Of a DNA stretch of 43,782 nucleotides, positions 37,269 to 43,782 are shown one piece after another (the first letter of the stretch is position 1; every line of letters begins with the position of its first letter). The stretch is from NCBI RefSeq assembly GCF_920984675.1, contig NZ_CAKLBV010000042.1, forward strand, positions 1-43,782, in the 5' to 3' direction. The notes beneath the pieces were generated by a model, which searched no databases, was not told the DNA's origin, and saw only the letters and a program-made list of their open reading frames with translations. Source of the stretch: Methylobacterium sp. Leaf118 (GTDB lineage Bacteria > Pseudomonadota > Alphaproteobacteria > Rhizobiales > Beijerinckiaceae). The translations under genes and the position numbers were made by a program.

Positions 37269-39704
37269 TCACGGCTTCACGACCGCGGGGCGGGGCCCGC
37301 CCGCCCGCCCGCCGCGGCGCGCGGCGGCGTCGTAGAGCTGGCCGCGATACTCCTCCGCCACCCGCTGCGCGTCGCGGCCCGTGCGCACCACGACGGGGCG
37401 GATGAACACGACGAGCTCGGTGCGCTCGGCCTCGTTGTCGGTGGAGGAGAACAGCTCGCCCACATTCGCCAGCCGGCTCAGGAACGGGATGCCGTCGCGC
37501 CCGCGCTTGTTGCGCTCCTGGATCAGGCCGGCGAGGAGCACCGTCTGGCCGTTGGGCACCGAGATCGTGCTCGCGACCCGCCGCTTCGAGATGGTGGGGG
37601 TGAGGGTCTTGATCGTGTCGGCGACGGCGGAGATCTCCTGCTCCACCTGCATCGTCACCGCGCCGTTCTGGCCGATCCGGGGGATCACGTTGAGGATGAT
37701 GCCGGTGTCGCGCATCTCGACCTGATTGACGAGGGGCGCCCCGGGCACGGCCACGCTGGTCGCCTGGGCCGTGGTGATCGGCACGGTGTCGCCGACCTGA
37801 AGCGTGGCGGCTTGGTTCTCCAGCACGACGAGCGAGGGCGAGGACAGGATCTTCACGTCGGTGAAGCCGTCCAGCGCCGAGATCACCACGTCCGGTCCGG
37901 AATAGCCGCCGACGAGGAAGTTGAAGCCGGCGCCGCCGGGGGTCAGCTTGTTCATCGCGCCCCCGCCCAATCCGGCGGCGGCGCTGAGGAGACCGATCGA
38001 GCCGCGGTTCTTGTCGAGACCGATCCGGTTCGAATCGAGGAAGTACTGGACGCCGTATTTGAGCTGGTCGTTCAGCCGCACCTCGGCGATGGTGACGTTG
38101 ACCGCGACCTGGACCGGGGTCGCGTCGAGCCGCTGCAGGGCCGCGTGGATCTTCCGGTAGGTCTCGCCGTCGGTGTAGGTCACGACCGCGTTCTGGGCCG
38201 GGTCGGCGCTGATCGAGACCCGCCGGGCCCCCGAACCCGAGCGCTGGGTCAGGTCGAGGCTGCCCCCGCCCATCATGCCGCCACTCTCGCCGTAGCCGCC
38301 GCCCTGGCCGGCCTGATCGCCGAAGGCCGAGGCGAAGCGGGCCTTGAGCAGATCCGCGCCGTTGCCGCCGTTCTGGTTGAGCCCGCCGCCGCCCGCGCCC
38401 ATGCCTCCCGACCCCGCGCCGCCGAGGCCGGTAGCGCCGGACGAGAGCCCGCCATCGGCTCCGCCGCCCAAGGCCCCACCGAGCCCTCCACCGAGCCCCC
38501 CTCCCAGGCCGCCCGCGCCGTTCTGGCCCGAGAGGCCGGAGCGGGCGCCGCCGAGCCCGGCGGAGGGGCCGGTGCCGAGCCCGTTCGTCATCCCGCCGCC
38601 CCCGCCGCCGAACAAGTTGTTGACGACGCGGGCGAGTTCCACGGCGTTGCGGTAGCGGGCCTTGTAGACGAACACCGTCTCCTCGGCGGCCTCCGCCGTG
38701 CCGTCGAGCTCGCGCACGAACCCTTCCGCGCGGCGCAGGAGGCCGGCATTCTTCGAGGTCGCCAGCACGGCGCGCAGGCGCCCGATCGGCTTGAACTGGA
38801 TCAGCCCCTGGCCCGACCCGTTCTCGCCCGTATCGAACAGCTGGGTCAGCTCGGCCACCACCGCCTCGGGCCGCGCCCGCTTCAGCTCGAACAGGCTCAC
38901 GGTTTGGCCGCGCATCCAGTCGGCGTCGAAGGCGAGGATCGCACTCACCGCCTCCTGCCGCTTCGGGCCCGGGCCCTTGACGATCATGGTGTTGCGGGTG
39001 GCATCGAAGCGCAGGCCGTCGGCATCGGCCACGAAGCCGGAGACGAGCTTGGACATCGTCGTCGCCGAGACGTAGCGCAGCGGCACCACCGAGACGCCGT
39101 AGCCGGGCCCGCCCGATCCGAGGCTGACGCTGCCGAGGCTGGCCGCCGCCGGCACGATGCGATACCCGGCGCCGGCCCGACTCATCGAGAAGCCCTGGCC
39201 GGCGAGCACGCTCTCCAGCGCACCGAGGAGTTCGGTGCGCGAGAGCGGCCGGGGCGAGGAGATCGTGATCTGGCCCGAGACGTCGGCGCCCATGGTGTAG
39301 TTGAGGCCGAGCGTGTCGGAGAGGATGGCGTGGACGACGTCCTTGATCTCGGCCCGCTCGAAGTTGAGGCGGAAGCCGCCCCCGTTCGCCGCATCCGGCG
39401 CCGGTCCGCCGCCGATCTCGACCGCCTCCGCGGACTCGCCGAGACCGGTGCCCGCGGTGCCGTCCACGTCGTCGGGGCCGAAATAGCGGCTGCGCCCCAC
39501 GCCCCGCGCCGGGCGGGTGACGGCATCCGCCGCCGGGCGGGGCGCGGCGGCGCGCCCGGACCGCGCGCCGTCCCGGGCGGTGAGATCCATGGCGACCTCC
39601 GGCCCGGTCAGGCCGGTGCGCGGCAGCGTCTGGCTCGAGGCCGGCATGACGCAGCCCAGCACCAGGAGCAGGGAGGAGATCAAGGCGCGCCGGAGCGGGT
39701 GCAT
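37269..39704 (-). CDS. gspD: Type II secretion secretin GspD
   Basis: This 811-aa outer-membrane channel subunit has an N-terminal signal with a lipobox-like L-V-L-G-C. An N0 domain spans about 108-190 (RLNFERAEIKDVVHAILS), followed by N1/N2 ring domains (VVPLRYVSATTMSKLVSGF, VFVYKARYRNAVELARVVNNLFG). The protein then breaks into a glycine-rich insertion of about 120 residues (about 368-488). The secretin barrel follows at about 500-780, with VGDTVPITTAQ, NVIPRI and the conserved ISVPNGQTVLLAGLI. The family lacks such a long G-rich linker in most members. It is upstream of the peptidase gene by 4 bp. Confidence 0.95.
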   Translation of the reverse strand: MHPLRRALISSLLLVLGCVMPASSQTLPRTGLTGPEVAMDLTARDGARSGRAAAPRPAADAVTRPARGVGRSRYFGPDDVDGTAGTGLGESAEAVEIGGGPAPDAANGGGFRLNFERAEIKDVVHAILSDTLGLNYTMGADVSGQITISSPRPLSRTELLGALESVLAGQGFSMSRAGAGYRIVPAAASLGSVSLGSGGPGYGVSVVPLRYVSATTMSKLVSGFVADADGLRFDATRNTMIVKGPGPKRQEAVSAILAFDADWMRGQTVSLFELKRARPEAVVAELTQLFDTGENGSGQGLIQFKPIGRLRAVLATSKNAGLLRRAEGFVRELDGTAEAAEETVFVYKARYRNAVELARVVNNLFGGGGGGMTNGLGTGPSAGLGGARSGLSGQNGAGGLGGGLGGGLGGALGGGADGGLSSGATGLGGAGSGGMGAGGGGLNQNGGNGADLLKARFASAFGDQAGQGGGYGESGGMMGGGSLDLTQRSGSGARRVSISADPAQNAVVTYTDGETYRKIHAALQRLDATPVQVAVNVTIAEVRLNDQLKYGVQYFLDSNRIGLDKNRGSIGLLSAAAGLGGGAMNKLTPGGAGFNFLVGGYSGPDVVISALDGFTDVKILSSPSLVVLENQAATLQVGDTVPITTAQATSVAVPGAPLVNQVEMRDTGIILNVIPRIGQNGAVTMQVEQEISAVADTIKTLTPTISKRRVASTISVPNGQTVLLAGLIQERNKRGRDGIPFLSRLANVGELFSSTDNEAERTELVVFIRPVVVRTGRDAQRVAEEYRGQLYDAAARRGGRAGGPRPAVVKP

Positions 39705-39769
39705 CGGGAACTCGGAAGAGACCGCGGATCAGAAGCTTATCGACCCAGATCGATCCTGCCCACGCGAGC

Positions 39770-39841
39770 CTTTCGACCCTTGAGCGCTTTCGACCCCCGA
39801 GTGCTCGTTATGACACACAAAATGGTCAATTCGGATTAACC
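39770..39841 (-). promoter_or_regulatory. Direct repeat and inverted repeat upstream of gspD
   Basis: A 17-bp unit (on the minus strand CRCTCRRGGGTCGAAAG) is tandemly repeated at 39770-39803. Adjacent is GGTCAAT-N4-ATTAACC at 39824-39841, nearly palindromic, in the most A/T-rich DNA of the operon. This 208-bp gap breaks an otherwise tightly packed gsp operon and is the best candidate for an internal promoter with regulator sites. Confidence 0.45.
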
Positions 39842-39912
39842 ATCCGAGCATTGATGAACCGATACCGGTACATTTCCCGCACCCCGTTCGCCCCGGAGAC
39901 CACCGGAGGGCT

Positions 39913-40560
39913 TCAGGGGGCCCGCCCGGTTGCCTCGACCGGCGGTCGTCCGCCCGCCGCGGGCGGCGGGGCGAACAGGCGGTAGGTGTGGGCGCGCGCG
40001 CCCTCGCGCAGCACGATCCGGTCCGGGGCGATCTGATCGACCCGCCAGGACTCGACCGGATCGCCGACCCGCAGGCTCGTCGAGCCCCCCTCGTGCCGGC
40101 TGACGAGCGCCACCGCCCGGTCGACGCCCGCGACGATCCCGACGAGGCGCAGGTCCGGCGGCGGGCTTTCCGGCGGCGCCTCGGCCGGGAGCGGCGGCGC
40201 GACGGCCGCGGGCGGATCGGGGCGGCGGCGCAAGGGCGCGAAGAGCGGGCGCTGCCGGAAGGCGCCGAGATCCTGCAGCGCCATCCGGCTCAAGGGGTTG
40301 GCCGAGGGCGCGACCGCCACGTGGGGAAGGCCCGGCTCGGGCGGCGCGGGGTGCAGGGCGGGATCCGCCTCCACCGATGGCGGCGCGGCCTCCACCAAGG
40401 GCGGCGCGGCCTCCATTAAGGGCGGCGCGGCCTGCACCCGCCGCAGGACCTCCGGCGGGTGCATCCGGGCCGGCCCGCCGAACGGACTTCCGGCAAGGCC
40501 GGGCGCGGCAAAGGCCGGGATCGCGGAAAGGACCACGAGGCGCGCGATCCGCGGTCTCAC
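39913..40560 (-). CDS. GspC-like / HR-domain type II secretion protein
   Basis: This 215-aa protein has a short hydrophobic N-terminus (residues 8-24, signal or anchor). Three near-identical heptads of A-A-P-P-L-x-E (44-66) come from a 21-bp DNA repeat. Then comes the periplasmic segment FRQRPLFAPLRRRP and a beta domain at about 137-197 (LRLVGIVAGVDRAVALVSRH, then VGDPVESWRVDQIAPDRIVLREG). That domain is the homology region shared by GspC and PilP. There is no PDZ domain. Its location between gspM and gspD fits the GspC role of linking the inner-membrane platform to the secretin. The label is tentative. Confidence 0.65.
   Translation of the reverse strand: MRPRIARLVVLSAIPAFAAPGLAGSPFGGPARMHPPEVLRRVQAAPPLMEAAPPLVEAAPPSVEADPALHPAPPEPGLPHVAVAPSANPLSRMALQDLGAFRQRPLFAPLRRRPDPPAAVAPPLPAEAPPESPPPDLRLVGIVAGVDRAVALVSRHEGGSTSLRVGDPVESWRVDQIAPDRIVLREGARAHTYRLFAPPPAAGGRPPVEATGRAP
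40379..40441. repeat. Three 21-bp repeats in the gspC-like gene
   Basis: GGCGGCGCGGCCTCCACCAA-type units begin at 40379, 40400 and 40421. In frame on the minus strand they encode A-A-P-P-x-x-E heptads. The period is a multiple of three, so copy changes would only lengthen or shorten a flexible proline linker. Confidence 0.8.
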
Positions 40561-41132
40561 GAGCGGCCCTCCCGGCGGTGACCGCGCACGGCGAGCGCGA
40601 CCCGCAGGCCCGGATGCGGCTCCTCGCCGACGCCGCGCCCGGCCTGCTGGGTGCGGATCGTGATGGCCTCGACGGTGAGGAGCGGCATCCCGGCCTCGAC
40701 GGCGGCCAGCAGCGCGAACAGCCCGTCATGGTCGATGTCGAGGCTCGCCCGCAGCAGCACGCTGCGGCCGTCATCGGCCTCGTCCTCGCCGCGGGTCTCG
40801 ATCAGGCGCCCGCCGGCCCGGTCGATCAGGGCGCTGAGCCGGCGCTGCAGCTCGGCCCGGGCGAGGCCCGGGGCGGCGGCGTCGAGGTAGACGGACGACG
40901 GTGCCTCGGCCCCTTCGGCATTCCGGGCGCTGCGCTCCGCGGCGAGGCGGCGGATGCGCGGCTCGATTCCGGCAATCCGGGCGCGGGCCTCCTCCGTCGC
41001 GGCGGCGGCCTCCTGCCACGCTAGAACCTGGCTCACCGTCCCGGCCGCCAGCAGCAGCGGCAGGCCGACGAAGACCGCGAGGGCGGCGGGGCCGAGCCAG
41101 CGCCGGGCGGTCTCGCTCGAGGGACGGCTCAT
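40557..41132 (-). CDS. Type II secretion protein GspM-like
   Basis: This 191-aa bitopic membrane protein has one transmembrane helix at about residues 13-36 (LAVFVGLPLLLAAGTVSQVL), a coiled-coil-prone alanine/arginine stretch (38-75) and a small periplasmic ferredoxin-like domain (about 85-180). That layout matches GspM, which partners GspL in the assembly platform. It overlaps gspL upstream and the GspC-like gene downstream by four bases each (ATGA), showing tight translational coupling. Sequence conservation in this family is low, so the call leans on topology and position. Confidence 0.78.
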   Translation of the reverse strand: MSRPSSETARRWLGPAALAVFVGLPLLLAAGTVSQVLAWQEAAAATEEARARIAGIEPRIRRLAAERSARNAEGAEAPSSVYLDAAAPGLARAELQRRLSALIDRAGGRLIETRGEDEADDGRSVLLRASLDIDHDGLFALLAAVEAGMPLLTVEAITIRTQQAGRGVGEEPHPGLRVALAVRGHRREGRS

Positions 41133-42238
41133 CGTCCGGCCTCCCGCTGCGGGCCCTGGGCCCGGCCGGCGACGATGTCGAAGGCCTCGCGGCGCTCGGC
41201 GTCGCGGATCACGGGGGCGGCGAAGCGCACGGCGGTGAGCCCGCCCTGCCCTTCGAGCAGGCCGATCAGGGCGGCGGCATCGTCCGAGCGGCCGATGAGG
41301 CGAACCTTGCCGCCATCGGCATCGAGTTCGCGCAGCACCGTGCCGTCCGGGAGGGCCGCGCTGAGGCGGTCGATCAGGACGAGGCTGCTGGTCTCGGGCG
41401 TCTTGGCCGCGATCAACCCCGCCTCGCGCCCGCCCGTGCTTCCGGTCCGGGCGGCGAGACGGGTGCGCAGGGCCGCGAGATGGGCCTCCACCTCGGCCCG
41501 CTCGGCCTCGGCGGAGGCCGCGAGCAAGGTGGCGGCGAGGCAGGCCGGCCCGAGAAGCGCGAAGACCAGCACCGCCCCCCGGGCGACCCGCCGGCGCAGG
41601 GGGCTCGCCACCCCGGCACCGGGGCGGCCGCGGGCGAGGTCGATCGCCAGCGGCGCCGCGAGCGGCGTGGCGGCGCTGCCGATCGCCGTGGGCGTCAGGC
41701 CCGCCGCCGCCAGGGCGTCGAGATGGGGCGCGACGAGGTCGGCGGAGGTGGCGAGCAGGTCGACCGCGAGGGTGCCATCGGGCCCGGCCGGCTCCGGCAC
41801 GGCGTAGCCGTAGAGCACCGCCTCGGGCCGCCAGGGCGTCAGGCGCTCCAGCCGATGGGCGAGGATCGGGCCGAGATAATCGCGGCCCGCATCGGGCAGG
41901 CGCAGGGTCCGCGCCAGGAACTTGTCCGGCGGGAGACGCAGCTCCAGGGACCGCCCGGCAAACCCCTCGGGCGCCGTCGCACCGAGCGGGCCGAGCCCGC
42001 GCACGCGCCCGTCGCGCACCTCGTAGAGGGCGAGCCCGTCCGCCTCCGCGACCGCGATGCGCCGGCTGCGGTCGAGGAAGCGCCCGACCCGCGGCTCCAG
42101 CGCCGCCGTGAGGGCGTCGAGCAACAGCCCGATGGCGGCCCCGACCCTGCGGCCGAGGGGCGAGCCGCCGAGGCGCGCCTTCAGCGCCGCGGCCTGCGCG
42201 GCGACCTCGGCCTTGGCCCGTCGCAAGGTGGCCGCCAC
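41129..42238 (-). CDS. Type II secretion protein GspL-like
   Basis: This 369-aa protein links the cytoplasmic ATPase GspE to the inner-membrane platform. I start at the GTG at 42238, preceded by AGAGGGG; the frame is open far upstream but there it overlaps gspE. Residues 1 to about 215 are cytoplasmic and resemble the actin-like GspL/PilM fold (IAVAEADGLALYEVRDGRV, ELRLPPDKFLARTLRLP). A single membrane helix lies near 230-255 (GAVLVFALLGPACLAATLLA). The periplasmic C-terminus has the PilN-like domain with coiled coil and LIDRLSAALPDGTVLREL. It follows gspE by 11 bp and overlaps gspM by four bases. Confidence 0.82.
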   Translation of the reverse strand: MAATLRRAKAEVAAQAAALKARLGGSPLGRRVGAAIGLLLDALTAALEPRVGRFLDRSRRIAVAEADGLALYEVRDGRVRGLGPLGATAPEGFAGRSLELRLPPDKFLARTLRLPDAGRDYLGPILAHRLERLTPWRPEAVLYGYAVPEPAGPDGTLAVDLLATSADLVAPHLDALAAAGLTPTAIGSAATPLAAPLAIDLARGRPGAGVASPLRRRVARGAVLVFALLGPACLAATLLAASAEAERAEVEAHLAALRTRLAARTGSTGGREAGLIAAKTPETSSLVLIDRLSAALPDGTVLRELDADGGKVRLIGRSDDAAALIGLLEGQGGLTAVRFAAPVIRDAERREAFDIVAGRAQGPQREAGR

Positions 42239-42249
42239 CGCCCGCCCCT

Positions 42250-43782
<1,533 letters not shown>

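Noticed and set aside
39836..40774. 312-codon minus-strand frame overlapping the GspC-like and GspM genes
   Set aside because: Out of frame with two translationally coupled gsp genes; arginine/proline-rich without motifs.

Overview
The window is high-GC DNA (roughly 70% by eye) whose gene content and order point to an alphaproteobacterium of the Hyphomicrobiales, most likely Methylobacteriaceae. That assignment is inference. It rests on a Rhizobiales-type porin, the tesB / glnK-amtB / ftsK neighbourhood, the cluster rpsB-tsf-pyrH-frr-uppS-cdsA-dxr-rseP-bamA-lpxD, and an S2 protein with a C-terminal helix-hairpin-helix-like tail. Nearly all bases are in recognisable genes. Many long open frames lie antisense to them and are artefacts of GC-rich codon usage.

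Layout. 1-7.4 kb: the 5' part of ftsK (running off the left edge), a porin, amtB and glnK behind a sigma-54-like promoter, tesB, and a divergent UbiH-type FAD hydroxylase. 7.5-10.6 kb: inorganic pyrophosphatase, a GNAT acetyltransferase, a CX5R phosphatase and a WcbI-like protein. 10.7-23.1 kb (all minus strand): the translation, isoprenoid and envelope cluster from rpsB down to lpxD. It is punctuated by hairpins between rpsB/tsf, tsf/pyrH, rseP/bamA and bamA/lpxD. The fabZ-lpxA-lpxB genes that usually follow lpxD are absent.

23.2-25.7 kb is an island of visibly lower GC carrying one large unrecognised protein of 693 aa. 25.7-27.7 kb is an acyl-CoA:acetate/3-ketoacid CoA transferase with a TGCA-rich promoter region.

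28.1-32.3 kb is the most interesting part. A Crp-like regulator, a secreted FecR-domain protein and a CHASE2 class III cyclase are packed stop-to-start, followed by an RTX-type calcium-binding protein. A TGTGA-N6-TCACG palindrome lies before the regulator and another before the RTX gene. The regulator keeps the R-E-x-x-x-R recognition-helix residues that read this half-site in E. coli CRP. The segment therefore looks like a self-contained cyclic-nucleotide circuit with autoregulation and a local output gene.

32.4-33.7 kb: aspartate aminotransferase. 33.7-34.2 kb: a gene-free stretch with a pure (CTGGG)15 microsatellite. 34.2-34.5 kb: a small unrecognised protein. 34.5-43.8 kb (minus strand): a compact type II secretion locus, gspE-L-M-C-like-D-(prepilin peptidase)-F-G-I, with gspE running off the right edge. 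No gspH, gspJ or gspK is visible. The secretin has a glycine-rich insertion and the prepilin peptidase lacks the methyltransferase half.
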